Virus record (IMG/VR): IMGVR_UViG_3300025141_000327
Location: 1 to 36,380 of that record
Direction: 5' to 3' (one strand)
Length of the DNA: 36,380 nt
From: a virus
Shown here in pieces: positions 10,066-18,416 of the stretch. Every line of letters begins with the position of its first letter. Positions within the stretch are counted from its first letter, which is position 1. The notes under the pieces are model-generated. The model saw only the letters and a list, made by a program, of their open reading frames with translations, had not been told where the DNA came from and did not search any database. The position numbers and the translations under genes were made by a program.

Positions 10066-10093
10066 TTGACTTATTTATATAATATCCTATAGT
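10066..10093 (+). promoter_or_regulatory. Sigma70-like promoter for the replication operon
   Basis: TTGACT, a 16-nt spacer and TATAGT, ending 8 nt before the ATG at 10102. A transcript starting at the usual distance would begin at or next to that ATG, so it may be leaderless. It overlaps a divergent minus-strand promoter. Confidence 0.6.
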
Positions 10094-10102
10094 GTTTGTC
10101 AA
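10074..10102 (-). promoter_or_regulatory. Sigma70-like promoter for SNF2 helicase/oxygenase genes
   Basis: On the minus strand: TTGACA (10097-10102), a 17-nt spacer and TATAAA (10074-10079). A 17-nt leader with AAGAAAG precedes the helicase ATG at 10056. The -35 box covers the A and T of the divergent gene's ATG, so the two promoters must compete for polymerase. Confidence 0.65.
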
Positions 10103-10491
10103 TGTTAGAAAGTATAGATTATCAAGTAATGAAAGAAGGGAGACCTATAGTGTATGTTATTCAAGAAATTACAGGCACGCGTGAAGGTAGACCTAAGATA
10201 AATATTATGGGAGCAGCGGAATTTGGAACATTTAAATTTCTTTTACCGGAGCTTTCTCAAATTATTTTTTCTCCCGGTCCTTTGATTTTTAAACTAAGGA
10301 AAGGTTTACAAAGTTACAGACCTAGGGATTTTTTATTATTGACGGGAGATCCTGCTATTATTGGGGTAGCCTGTTCTATAGTTTCAGACATAACTAACGG
10401 AAAATATCAGTTATTAAAATGGGATAAGCAAGAAAGAAAATATTATTCCATTAATATTAATCTACATGAGAAAGGAGAAATAAATGAGTGA
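10102..10491 (+). CDS. Conserved-looking hypothetical protein, first gene of replication operon
   Basis: A 129-residue protein of unknown function, mixed alpha/beta, with a central segment rich in Phe/Leu/Pro (FKFLLPELSQIIFSPGPLIF) and no catalytic motif I can name. I chose the ATG at 10102 over an in-frame TTG at 10096, because the promoter -10 box ends at 10093 and the TTG would lie only two bases beyond it. Neither start has a Shine-Dalgarno site, which fits a leaderless message. It overlaps the next gene by 8 bases and leads the replication genes, so a role in DNA metabolism or its control is plausible. Confidence 0.65.
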   Translation: MLESIDYQVMKEGRPIVYVIQEITGTREGRPKINIMGAAEFGTFKFLLPELSQIIFSPGPLIFKLRKGLQSYRPRDFLLLTGDPAIIGVACSIVSDITNGKYQLLKWDKQERKYYSININLHEKGEINE

Positions 10492-11038
10492 TATTAATTA
10501 TGAAGAGGATCAGAGAAAATCATTGGATTCAGTAAATGAATCTGATAAATTATCTGATCAAGTTGTTAAGCTAACACAACTAGAAGACGAGTTAGCTAAT
10601 AAAGAAAAGGAACTAAAAGAACTTAAAAGAAAAGTGGAATTAGTTTCAGGAGAAATCATTCCTACAATGATGCAGGAAATGAACATCTCCACATTAAAAC
10701 TCGCAGACGGAACTTCAGTTGAAGTTAAACCTGTCTACGGTGCTTCGATTCTTGTTGCAAAACGAGAAGGAGCATTTAAATGGCTTCGAGATAACGGCCT
10801 AGGTGATCTTATTAAAAATGAGATTACTGTTGCTTTTGGTCGTAACGAAGACAACAAGGCATCGCAATATGCGATCCTTGCAAAAGGTCAAGGGTATGAA
10901 CCTGTCCAGAAATTAAAGGTTGAACCTATGACACTTAAAGCATTGGTCAGAGAGCGACTCGAAGCTGGACAAGAAATGCCTTCTGATCTTTTTAACCTGT
11001 TCACGGGCAACAGAACAAAAATAACAAGGAACAAATAA
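10484..11038 (+). CDS. Coiled-coil protein upstream of SSB-like gene
   Basis: A 184-residue protein with an acidic N-terminus, a heptad-rich coiled coil at about residues 27-60 (LEDELANKEKELKELKRKVE), then a compact mixed domain with the segment STLKLADGTSVEVKPVYGAS. A GAGAAAGGAG site precedes the ATG. I do not recognise the family with certainty; similar coiled-coil genes sit next to SSB-like genes in marine phages, suggesting a DNA-replication accessory or annealing factor. It ends 2 bases before the next ATG. Confidence 0.65.
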   Translation: MSDINYEEDQRKSLDSVNESDKLSDQVVKLTQLEDELANKEKELKELKRKVELVSGEIIPTMMQEMNISTLKLADGTSVEVKPVYGASILVAKREGAFKWLRDNGLGDLIKNEITVAFGRNEDNKASQYAILAKGQGYEPVQKLKVEPMTLKALVRERLEAGQEMPSDLFNLFTGNRTKITRNK

Positions 11039-11040
11039 TC

Positions 11041-11814
11041 ATGAACAAAGAACAAGGAACCATAACAAAGAAAGAAAGTGCTCCTCTTCCGGCAAATGTA
11101 TTTGAAGGAGACGCGAGCAAAGGATTGGGTAATATAGGTCAACAAGATCTAGCGTTGCCTTTCCTTAAAATCCTTGCACAATTATCACCTGAAGTAAATA
11201 AAAGGGATGGTAAATATGTGGAAGGTGCAGAAGCAGGGATGATTTACAACTCTGTTACTGGAGAGTTATATAATGGGGTGGAAGGCATAAACGTCATTCC
11301 ATGTTTTTATAAACTCGAGTATCTTGAGTGGAAAGATAGAGGAGAAGGTCTAGGTGCCCCAGTGGCAATCTACCCATCTTCATCTGATATCTTGTCTAAA
11401 ACAAAACCAGATGCAAATTATAAAGATAGATTACCTAATGGTAATTACATCGAAAGAACTGCATCACATTTTGTGATTATCCTCGGAGATAGTCCCTCAA
11501 CAGCTTTGATTTCTATGAAGTCTACTCAATTAAAAATTAGTAGAAAATGGAACTCAATGATGAGTGGTTTGAAACTAAAAGGTAAAAACGGATTATTTAC
11601 TCCGGCATCTTTTAGCCATATTTACAGACTAAAAACAACTCAAATGTCTAATGATAAAGGCACTTGGTTTGGTTGGGAAGTAAGTAAGGTAGGACCAGTT
11701 ACTGATAGTCACGCTTATCAACAAGCCAAAACGTTTTCTGAAAACATTTCTAAAGGAAGTGTCAAAGTAAAACATGGCGATGATAAACCGAAAGGGTCTG
11801 ATTCGCATTTCTAA
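11041..11814 (+). CDS. Probable ssDNA-binding protein
   Basis: A 257-residue protein. The N-terminal part has the motif DLALPFLKILAQLSPEV (residues 36-52), common in a phage family that marine phages carry among their replication genes. A basic/aromatic core follows (LKISRKWNSMMSGLKLKGKNG, about residues 168-188), and the tail ends in mixed charges and a final Phe (GSDSHF). A flexible tail with a terminal aromatic residue recalls T7 gp2.5 and bacterial SSB tails, though this one is not strongly acidic. Its place directly before primase and helicase supports ssDNA binding. This is inference; no experimentally defined signature is visible. Confidence 0.5.
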   Translation: MNKEQGTITKKESAPLPANVFEGDASKGLGNIGQQDLALPFLKILAQLSPEVNKRDGKYVEGAEAGMIYNSVTGELYNGVEGINVIPCFYKLEYLEWKDRGEGLGAPVAIYPSSSDILSKTKPDANYKDRLPNGNYIERTASHFVIILGDSPSTALISMKSTQLKISRKWNSMMSGLKLKGKNGLFTPASFSHIYRLKTTQMSNDKGTWFGWEVSKVGPVTDSHAYQQAKTFSENISKGSVKVKHGDDKPKGSDSHF

Positions 11815-11844
11815 TTTCTTCGGAAGAAGAAATCATGCATGACG

Positions 11845-11872
11845 TGGGCCCGGCGGGAGACTCAAGGGCCCA
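11845..11872 (+). other. GC-rich hairpin between SSB-like and primase genes
   Basis: TGGGCCC and GGGCCCA form a perfect 7-bp inverted repeat around a 14-nt loop, 31 bases after the SSB-like stop. No T-tract follows, so it is not a standard intrinsic terminator; mRNA processing or attenuation is possible. Its core resembles the GGGCCC repeats of 28.7-34.6 kb. Confidence 0.5.
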
Positions 11873-11884
11873 TGGAAAGGTATT

Positions 11885-13525
11885 ATGAGTGAGAAATATA
11901 TACAGATCTTTAATGGTTATCGCGGAGCTTATGGTGTCGCTAATATTAAGAATGCCTATGTTGATCCGGATAGTGGCAAGCTCCGATTAAAACCAGGAGA
12001 CTATCGCTGGAATTACGAAAAACTCACTGATCAAGTTTATATTGATCATTTAAATGGTAAAAAATCCATAGGAATGCAACCCTGCAACCAAGAAGGGGAA
12101 ACTAAATTTGGTCTTATCGACATTGATCCAAAAAATTATATCAACTTCGACAGAAAATCTGTCATAGATAAAATTCAAGAATACGAGCTGCCTCTCATCC
12201 CTATTCTGTCTAAAAGTGGGTCGATTCATTTATATATCTTTATGAAAAAGTTTGTAGACGCAGCTACATTAAAATCTTTTTTAAGTAATCTTCTTCCCCT
12301 TTTTAAATTAAAATCAGATACAGAAATTTTTCCTAAACAAACCCAGCTCACTCGGGATCTTGAAGGAGGGGGGCTGAGACCAGGGCAATTTATTAATCTC
12401 CCTTATTTTAATAAAATAGAAAGAAGAGCTCTTAATACCGACGGAACAGAATTTACTTTTGAACAATTCATACCCTTAGTTGAGTCTAACCTGGTGCACC
12501 CCGATGAATTAAATAAAATTACTGAAGGTATTGATAAAGCAATTTATAAAGGGGCTGATGAAGACTTTAGAGAAGGACCCCCTTGTTTAGCTCACCTGTC
12601 TACTATTATGAAAGATCCTCAATTCGATGGCAAAGATCGGTTTATGTACAACTACCATGTCTTTGTGAAGCTGAAGTATGAAGATACCTGGAAACAAAAA
12701 GTTAAAAATGCTCCTGTTAAATATTTTGCTGAACAACATGCTAATGCATGGGACGATAAATTATTAAATTCTAAAGTAAGATCCTGGGCACGTTCTTTGA
12801 AAGGATATACATGTACTCAAAGTCCTATTAGTGATCATTGTAAAAAAGGAATCTGTGTTAAGAAAAAATTTGGGGTCTTAGCAGGATCTAAAGGAACTTA
12901 TCCTATTCTAACCAATCTTAAAAAAATAGATCTGGATCCTGAACCCGAATACGAATTCGATGTCATTAAACCAGATGGAGTAAGCACAGCCACGGTTCAT
13001 TGTAGATCAGTGGAACATGTTAATGATCAACGTAAAAGAAGAAATTCAATATCCAAAGCTGCCGGATTCGCTCCTCCCATTATTAAAGGAGATGATGATC
13101 AAACCGTTCTAGACGCTTTGTGGAAAACTGAAAAAATAGTCAACCCTCCAATCGGAACAAGCTCTAAGGAAAAATTACATGATGTACTTCATGCAAAGAT
13201 TAATGGTCCCAAAGCTATGAACGACGCAGGATTTAAAACTGGAACAGTTCTTATAGAGGAAGGGTTTGCCTTTTTTAAATTTGATAAATTTTATGATAAA
13301 CTAAAATCTAAGAACTGGAAGTACAGCGAAGATAAGACAGGTACGATGATGGAAGTGACTTATAAAGATTGTGCCATAGAATTTCTAGATCAAAAAAGAT
13401 TCCCTACCAAAGATAGAGGAAGATATAATACACCCACTAAGAATGTTGTAAAAATTTCTACGAAAGAATTTGAAAACGTTCCCATTCATCATACTCAGTT
13501 AAAACATAAAACGGATATCTTATGA
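11885..13525 (+). CDS. Archaeo-eukaryotic primase (AEP/PrimPol-like)
   Basis: A 546-residue DNA primase. The AEP catalytic signature is present: acidic pair DID at residues 79-81 (GLIDIDP), then SKSGSIHLY at 109-117 with the conserved His115, and a GLRPGQFINLPYF segment that closes the catalytic domain. The C-terminal region (about 230-340) has a Cys/His cluster (CTQSPISDHCKKGICVKK) that may bind zinc, followed by a domain of unknown function. It would make primers for the family A polymerase encoded downstream. Its stop overlaps the helicase start by 4 bases (ATGATG), so primase and helicase are translationally coupled, replacing the fused primase-helicase of T7. Confidence 0.8.
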   Translation: MSEKYIQIFNGYRGAYGVANIKNAYVDPDSGKLRLKPGDYRWNYEKLTDQVYIDHLNGKKSIGMQPCNQEGETKFGLIDIDPKNYINFDRKSVIDKIQEYELPLIPILSKSGSIHLYIFMKKFVDAATLKSFLSNLLPLFKLKSDTEIFPKQTQLTRDLEGGGLRPGQFINLPYFNKIERRALNTDGTEFTFEQFIPLVESNLVHPDELNKITEGIDKAIYKGADEDFREGPPCLAHLSTIMKDPQFDGKDRFMYNYHVFVKLKYEDTWKQKVKNAPVKYFAEQHANAWDDKLLNSKVRSWARSLKGYTCTQSPISDHCKKGICVKKKFGVLAGSKGTYPILTNLKKIDLDPEPEYEFDVIKPDGVSTATVHCRSVEHVNDQRKRRNSISKAAGFAPPIIKGDDDQTVLDALWKTEKIVNPPIGTSSKEKLHDVLHAKINGPKAMNDAGFKTGTVLIEEGFAFFKFDKFYDKLKSKNWKYSEDKTGTMMEVTYKDCAIEFLDQKRFPTKDRGRYNTPTKNVVKISTKEFENVPIHHTQLKHKTDIL

Positions 13526-15009
13526 TGAGAAAAATACTCGGGCCTCCGGGAACAGGGAAAACAACACGTCTCTTACACTACGCTCGAACTTTTCTTAAAC
13601 TCGGGACTCCTCTAGATAGGATAGGATATTTTGCTTTTACTAAAAAAGCTGCTGGTGAAGCTCGGGAAAGAATGCTCGACCAAAATCCAAATATTAGCGA
13701 AAAACAATTAAAACATTTTAGAACTTTACATTCCCTGGCGTTTTGGAAACTAGGAATGAAGAAAAGTGAAGTTATGCAGGATGAACACTATGAAGACATA
13801 GGCAGAAGTCTAGGAATAGAAGTAACTGTTTATTCTAATGGAGAAGAGAAGACTGGCTTTGTGGACTCTGATAGTGAATATTTTAATATAATTAATGCTG
13901 CTCGCATCAAAGAAATACCTATCGAAGAAGAATACAATACCGATATGTATTCCCAAGATTTAGATAAAAATTTATTATATATTTTAAGAGATGAGCTAGA
14001 CAATTATAAAAAATCTTTTCACCTTAAAGATTTCACCGACATGATCGAAAAATTCATTGTGTCAGAATTGTGTCCAAAATATGACGTTGTTTTCATTGAT
14101 GAAGCACAGGATTTATCCCCTATTCAATGGAAGATGTTTGAAACTCTTAAGAAAAATTCCAAATATGTTATCTTAGCGGGCGATGACGATCAAGCGATTT
14201 ATGGCTGGGCGGGTGCAGATGTAAAGAGATTTCAACAAGAACCGGCAAAAGAAATAGTGTTACCACAATCTTATAGAGTTCCTAGATTGATTCAACATAT
14301 TGCTGATAATATTCTGAGTAGAATACCGGATAAACGGAGATTAAAAAAAGAATGGAAAGCAAGAAATGAAGAAGGATCCATACATCCTGTTACGTCTATT
14401 GAAGATGTTCCCTTACATGAAGGAAAGTGGTTAGTGTTGGCTAGATATAATGACAAATTAATAAAACTTAAACCCATTCTCAGAGATATGGGAATTTACT
14501 TTGAATATAAGAATAGAAAGAGTTATAAAACTCTTCTGTATGATGCGATTCAAAATTATACACGCTGGACTCAAGGATCCCAACTATCCATTTCTGAGTG
14601 TAAAGATTTGTTCGAATATTTTGGTAAAGAATTTCCAGGAAAGGAAGAAAGACTTTATGATTTAAGAGAATTTGGCTATAGCCACACTCAACGTTGGTTT
14701 GAAGTTTTTGAAACTGAACCTGAAGATAGTCTCTATATTCGTGACATGTTACAAAGTGGAGAAGAATTATCTAAAGAAGCTAGAGTAAAACTATCAACGA
14801 TTCACGCCGCTAAGGGAGGTGAAGCTGAAAATGTTTTACTTATTTTAGATAATACCAAAACTATCAGGCAGGCTATTGAAAAAAGTCCTGATAAAGAGGA
14901 TGAGGAAAACCGAACCTGGTATGTGGGCGTCACACGTACTAAACAAAATTTATATATCATGGCGGCAAAAAAGGAGGACAAAGGATATGACATCGAAAGT
15001 ATACAATAA
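13522..15009 (+). CDS. UvrD/Rep-like superfamily 1 helicase
   Basis: A 495-residue SF1 helicase, probably the replicative or recombination helicase. Walker A GPPGTGKT is at residues 7-14, motif Ia at AFTKKAAGEAR, Walker B DEAQD at 193-197, motif III GDDDQAIYGWAGAD, motif IV PQSYRVP, motif V STIHAAKGGEAENVLL and motif VI WYVGVTRTKQNLY. It is shorter than bacterial UvrD (about 720 residues), lacking parts of the 1B/2B domains, as usual for phage versions. Two tandem ATG codons (13522, 13525) overlap the primase stop. The end overlaps the DUF3310 gene. Confidence 0.92.
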   Translation: MMRKILGPPGTGKTTRLLHYARTFLKLGTPLDRIGYFAFTKKAAGEARERMLDQNPNISEKQLKHFRTLHSLAFWKLGMKKSEVMQDEHYEDIGRSLGIEVTVYSNGEEKTGFVDSDSEYFNIINAARIKEIPIEEEYNTDMYSQDLDKNLLYILRDELDNYKKSFHLKDFTDMIEKFIVSELCPKYDVVFIDEAQDLSPIQWKMFETLKKNSKYVILAGDDDQAIYGWAGADVKRFQQEPAKEIVLPQSYRVPRLIQHIADNILSRIPDKRRLKKEWKARNEEGSIHPVTSIEDVPLHEGKWLVLARYNDKLIKLKPILRDMGIYFEYKNRKSYKTLLYDAIQNYTRWTQGSQLSISECKDLFEYFGKEFPGKEERLYDLREFGYSHTQRWFEVFETEPEDSLYIRDMLQSGEELSKEARVKLSTIHAAKGGEAENVLLILDNTKTIRQAIEKSPDKEDEENRTWYVGVTRTKQNLYIMAAKKEDKGYDIESIQ

Positions 15010-15298
15010 ACAAATTGGAGGATCCCACTATAAAGATATGGTGATCCAGCCCAGTGAGTTTATAAACAAGAACAAATTGCTTTTTGCAGAAGGAAATGCT
15101 ATTAAATATATCTGCAGGCACGGACATAAAGGAGAGGTACAAGATCTAGAAAAGGCTAAACATTATATTGATATGATAATTGAAAGAGATTACGGCCCTC
15201 GAGAAAGTTGGATAGATGGGTACAATAAATGGAAAAAGCTTAAGGATAAAGGAGTCGTTAGCGACAAAGTAAAACTTGGAGATTTAAAGAAATTATGA
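14987..15298 (+). CDS. DUF3310-family protein
   Basis: A 103-residue protein with the DUF3310 signature: GGSHYKDMVIQP near the N-terminus, then NAIKYICRHGHKG and DLEKAKHYIDMII. Family members are common in phages and are sometimes annotated as nucleotide kinases, but the reaction is not established by any motif here. The start is the ATG at 14987 because an AAGGAGG site lies 9 bases upstream; the open frame further upstream (from 14876) is antiphase read-through of the helicase gene. It overlaps the helicase end by 23 bases and ends one base before the next ATG. Confidence 0.82.
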   Translation: MTSKVYNKQIGGSHYKDMVIQPSEFINKNKLLFAEGNAIKYICRHGHKGEVQDLEKAKHYIDMIIERDYGPRESWIDGYNKWKKLKDKGVVSDKVKLGDLKKL

Positions 15299-15442
15299 AT
15301 GACTAAAGAAACATTATTTTTCTCAATAGGACACTGCCAAAGGTGTGGTTGTGAAATGTATATTCCTAAAATGCTTTTAGAAAAAGAAGAATATTGTTAT
15401 CCTTGCTCTTTAGATATGAAATATCAAATGCAAGATGAATAA
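15299..15442 (+). CDS. Small zinc-ribbon protein
   Basis: A 47-residue protein starting right after the DUF3310 stop. It has two Cys pairs, CQRC (C13, C16) and CYPC (C33, C36), about 17 residues apart, the spacing of a rubredoxin-like or zinc-ribbon knuckle, plus one extra Cys18. It likely binds zinc and may be a small transcription or replication accessory factor; the partner is unknown. The gene is recognised by its tight fit between DUF3310 and DNA polymerase and by the ordered Cys pairs. Confidence 0.65.
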   Translation: MTKETLFFSIGHCQRCGCEMYIPKMLLEKEEYCYPCSLDMKYQMQDE

Positions 15443-15472
15443 AATATATGATTATTGAAAGAAATTATTGAA

Positions 15473-17329
15473 ATGAGAATTCCTAGATTTGAAGCCCAGA
15501 CCGAATGGGTTAAACCTACAGAATTTCCTGACCTACGCCAAGTAGATGAAATCGCAATAGATTTAGAAACAAAAGATCCTGATCTTATTAAAAAAGGATC
15601 CGGTTCTATTATCGGTAATGGAGAAGTGATAGGCATAGCCGTCGCCACTTCTTATTACAAAGGATATTTTCCAATTGCCCATGAAGGGGGTGGTAACATG
15701 GAAAAAGCTAAAGTTTTAGATTGGCTTAAAGATATTCTAGAATCTCCTTCCACAAAAATATTTCACAATGCTATTTACGACGTCTGTTGGTTAAGAGCTA
15801 TGGGTTTTAAAATTAATGGCGATATCGTTTGTACCATGCTCGCGGCAGCAGTCACTGATGAAAATAGATATAGGTACGATCTCAATAGTTTATCCTGGCA
15901 TTATTTAGGTTATGGTAAAAATGAAAGAGCATTGGCCGAAGCTGCATCCGAATGGGGCATCGATCCTAAAGCAGAAATGTATAAGCTACCCGCTATGCAT
16001 GCTGGATCTTACGCAGAGCGAGACGCTGAGATTACTTTAGGCCTTTGGCAAGAGCTCAAAAAAGAAATTATTCAACAAGATCTAGAGGACATTTTTGATT
16101 TGGAAACAGATCTCTTTCCATGTCTAGTCGATATGCGATTCAAAGGCGTACGAGTTGATATTGAAAGAGCTCATGCTATGAAAAAATCTCTCGTAGCGGA
16201 AGAGAGAGAACTTCTCAATAAAATAAAATTAGAAACCAATGTTGACACTCAGATATGGGCAGCACGATCCGTGGCGAATGTATTTGATATGTTAAAAATA
16301 GAATACCCCCGAACCGACAAAACGTCTGCTCCTTCTTTTACTAAAAATTTTTTACAAGAACATAAACATCCTGTGGTCAATATGATTGCTAAAGCTAGAG
16401 AAATTAATAAAGCTCGTACCACTTTCATCGATTCTATTTTAAGATACGAACATAAAGGAAGAATCCATGCAGAGATAAACCAACTTAGAAATGCAGGAGG
16501 GGGAACGGTGACCGGAAGATTTAGTTATCAAAACCCTAACCTTCAGCAAATTCCCGCTAGAAACAAGGACTTAGGACCTAAGATTCGAAGTCTCTTCATA
16601 CCTGAGGAAGGATGTAAGTGGGGATGCTTCGATTACAATCAGCAAGAACCAAGACTGGTAGTTCATTACGCCGCTCTTTACAAACTTCCATCCGTCTATG
16701 ATGTACTCGATTCTTACAAAGAAAATGTTAAAGCAGATTTCCACCAGACCGTAGCAGACATGGCAGAGATTCCTAGGTCTCAAGCTAAGACAATTAATCT
16801 TGGACTATTTTATGGAATGGGTAAGGCTAAACTTCAAGCAGAACTCGGAGTCACGAAAGAGAAAGCAGCCGACTTATTTAATACTTATCACAGTCGTGTA
16901 CCCTTCGTTAAACAACTCATGGATAAAGCTTCAAATAGAGCTCAGGAACGAGGACAAATTAGAACGTTGCTAGGTCGTTTGTGTCGCTTCCATTTATGGG
17001 AGCCCAATTCATTCGGGATGCATAAAGCATTGCCTCATGAAGAAGCACTCAGGGAACATGGACCAGGGATCAAACGTGCCTACACTTACAAATCTTTAAA
17101 TAAATTAATTCAAGGCTCTGCAGCAGATATGACAAAAAAATCTATGTTAGAACTTTATAAAGAAGGTATAGTAGCACATATTCAAATTCATGATGAACTT
17201 GATTTATCTATCGAAGATGATAAACAAGCTAAACGAATAGTGGATATAATGGAATCTGCAGTTGAATTAGAAGTCCCTAATAAAGTAGACTACGAGTTTG
17301 GTAAAAATTGGGGGGATATCTACGATTAA
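15473..17329 (+). CDS. Family A DNA polymerase with 3'-5' exonuclease domain
   Basis: A 618-residue DNA polymerase I-type replicase. The N-terminal proofreading exonuclease carries ExoI D30-L-E32, ExoII (FHNAIYD) and ExoIII (YAERDAEIT). The polymerase domain carries motif A with D387 (FDYNQQE), motif B KTINLGLFYG at 439-448, and motif C HDE at 573-575. There is no 5'-3' exonuclease domain. The residue equivalent to E. coli Pol I Phe762 is Leu443, a variant found widely in virioplankton. I place the start at ATG 15473; an in-frame TTG at 15455 would add six residues. It is the core of the replication module with the primase and SF1 helicase. Confidence 0.95.
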   Translation: MRIPRFEAQTEWVKPTEFPDLRQVDEIAIDLETKDPDLIKKGSGSIIGNGEVIGIAVATSYYKGYFPIAHEGGGNMEKAKVLDWLKDILESPSTKIFHNAIYDVCWLRAMGFKINGDIVCTMLAAAVTDENRYRYDLNSLSWHYLGYGKNERALAEAASEWGIDPKAEMYKLPAMHAGSYAERDAEITLGLWQELKKEIIQQDLEDIFDLETDLFPCLVDMRFKGVRVDIERAHAMKKSLVAEERELLNKIKLETNVDTQIWAARSVANVFDMLKIEYPRTDKTSAPSFTKNFLQEHKHPVVNMIAKAREINKARTTFIDSILRYEHKGRIHAEINQLRNAGGGTVTGRFSYQNPNLQQIPARNKDLGPKIRSLFIPEEGCKWGCFDYNQQEPRLVVHYAALYKLPSVYDVLDSYKENVKADFHQTVADMAEIPRSQAKTINLGLFYGMGKAKLQAELGVTKEKAADLFNTYHSRVPFVKQLMDKASNRAQERGQIRTLLGRLCRFHLWEPNSFGMHKALPHEEALREHGPGIKRAYTYKSLNKLIQGSAADMTKKSMLELYKEGIVAHIQIHDELDLSIEDDKQAKRIVDIMESAVELEVPNKVDYEFGKNWGDIYD

Positions 17330-17342
17330 CACAGGAGGAAAT

Positions 17343-17441
17343 ATGGAACACGCAAAAAAATTATGGGCATTAGCATTAGCTCATAAAAAAATTTCTATTG
17401 CTGTAGCAGTAGTGATTGTTTTAATAATTATAGCAAGCTAG
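17343..17441 (+). CDS. 32-residue single-TM peptide
   Basis: A microgene with an excellent AGGAGG site 5 bases before the ATG. The product has a short basic N-terminus (MEHAKKLWALALAHKK) and one hydrophobic helix rich in Val/Ile (residues 17-31), so it should insert in the inner membrane with its N-terminus inside. Function unknown; small phage membrane peptides may act in lysis timing, superinfection exclusion or membrane remodelling. It fills the gap between the polymerase and the next gene. Confidence 0.55.
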   Translation: MEHAKKLWALALAHKKISIAVAVVIVLIIIAS

Positions 17442-17454
17442 GATTATATGTTGA

Positions 17455-18108
17455 ATGGCTTACTTAAACGCGAACATACCGGTGATCTATTCTCAGATCA
17501 GGAGAGAATATCTATATGACTTTTCCGGACATGTGGGAGAAGCTGAAGACTGTGTCATCTTTGGGATGGCATCGATTTCAGGGAGCGCTATACTCTTTCA
17601 TGCAATTATGGAAAATGGTGCTATCTTCTATCGTCTTCCGATTAGTGCCTTCGTACAAAGAGGCTTTGATGTCAAAAAAGTTCCTAGGATGCGACTTGAC
17701 GAGTTGGAGCTTTGGAATTGTTTTAGCTATTATCCTGCTATTACTACTTACGATATCCTAGCCGGACAATCCGGTAAATACATAGGAAAAGATAAGAAAT
17801 GGTATCATGGTGCCTATCTTTTTACGGTTGACTGGGCTCACCCCGAGAGTAATATAGTCGATACGGATCATTCAGAAATTCCGGCAGAACATAAATGCGC
17901 CCACATAATGGCTCTGAAAAATGGAAATTATGCAGCTCAACCAAATAATAGATTAATATGGAGCATTCCTTCTTTCACTGTGAAGGATGAAGTTCCATTT
18001 GATTGGAAGGTACAAACAACTACATGGAATGTAGAAGATAGTAGTAAATGGAAAACGGAAGATACTGATAAGTACTTCTATAATATTGAGGAGGCTAAGG
18101 ATGATTAA
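17455..18108 (+). CDS. Conserved hypothetical protein after DNA polymerase
   Basis: A 217-residue protein, aromatic-rich and probably globular, with several Trp and Tyr (RLIWSIPSF, PFDWKVQTTTWNVED) and motifs such as NANIPVIYSQIRREYLYD and KWYHGAYLFTVDWA. I do not recognise a fold. Proteins of this look often follow the polymerase in marine phages. There is no signal peptide or TM segment. The end overlaps the next microgene by 8 bases (ATGATTAA). Confidence 0.65.
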   Translation: MAYLNANIPVIYSQIRREYLYDFSGHVGEAEDCVIFGMASISGSAILFHAIMENGAIFYRLPISAFVQRGFDVKKVPRMRLDELELWNCFSYYPAITTYDILAGQSGKYIGKDKKWYHGAYLFTVDWAHPESNIVDTDHSEIPAEHKCAHIMALKNGNYAAQPNNRLIWSIPSFTVKDEVPFDWKVQTTTWNVEDSSKWKTEDTDKYFYNIEEAKDD

Positions 18109-18190
18109 AAAAATAATAGAGACCATTTGTTGGCCATGGACTAAATTTGTTAAATGGCTAGCTGATGGATTACCTAAAAGAAAAAAATGA
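18101..18190 (+). CDS. 29-residue basic amphipathic peptide
   Basis: A tiny gene with a GAGG site before its ATG, overlapping the upstream gene by 8 bases and the downstream gene by 4 (ATGA). The product, MIKKIIETICWPWTKFVKWL followed by a PKRKK tail, is an amphipathic helix with Trp/Lys faces and a basic end, suited to lie on a membrane. Function unknown; the double coupling to its neighbours argues that it is translated. Confidence 0.55.
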   Translation: MIKKIIETICWPWTKFVKWLADGLPKRKK

Positions 18191-18312
18191 CGAAGTGTAA
18201 AAATTGTGGCTGTGATTGTCATTGTAATGTTAAAGAACACAGCGATCTCTACGGGATCTGTGATTGTAATGTCTGTGAACATGAGCTAGAAGAGTGTGAA
18301 GTATGCCAGTAG
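18187..18312 (+). CDS. 41-residue Cys-rich (metallothionein-like) peptide
   Basis: The start overlaps the preceding stop as ATGA, implying coupled translation. The 41-residue product has ten Cys, clustered as CKNCGCDCHC at residues 4-13, then CDCNVC at 25-30 and CEVC at 37-40, plus two His and many acidic residues. The density of CxC and CxxC pairs is what metal-cluster proteins (metallothioneins) or double zinc knuckles show. Function is inferred as metal binding only. It overlaps the next gene by 10 bases. Confidence 0.6.
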   Translation: MTKCKNCGCDCHCNVKEHSDLYGICDCNVCEHELEECEVCQ

Positions 18313-18416
18313 AAGAAAAACAAACTTGCAACATGCATACCAAAGAAAAAGAAAAATCAGGTACATGTTGCCAGGTAAAAAACGAAGAAGAAAAACAAGA
18401 GGAAACAAATGAATAA
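18303..18416 (+). CDS. 37-residue charged peptide
   Basis: A microgene nested in the overlap ladder: its ATG lies 10 bases inside the Cys-rich gene and its stop lies 8 bases inside the lipoprotein gene. The product is Lys/Glu rich with three Cys (CNMH and TCCQ) and no hydrophobic segment. No family recognised. It may be a real peptide or mainly a translational bridge to the lipoprotein gene; the AAGAGG near its end serves as that gene's ribosome-binding site. Confidence 0.4.
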   Translation: MPVEEKQTCNMHTKEKEKSGTCCQVKNEEEKQEETNE

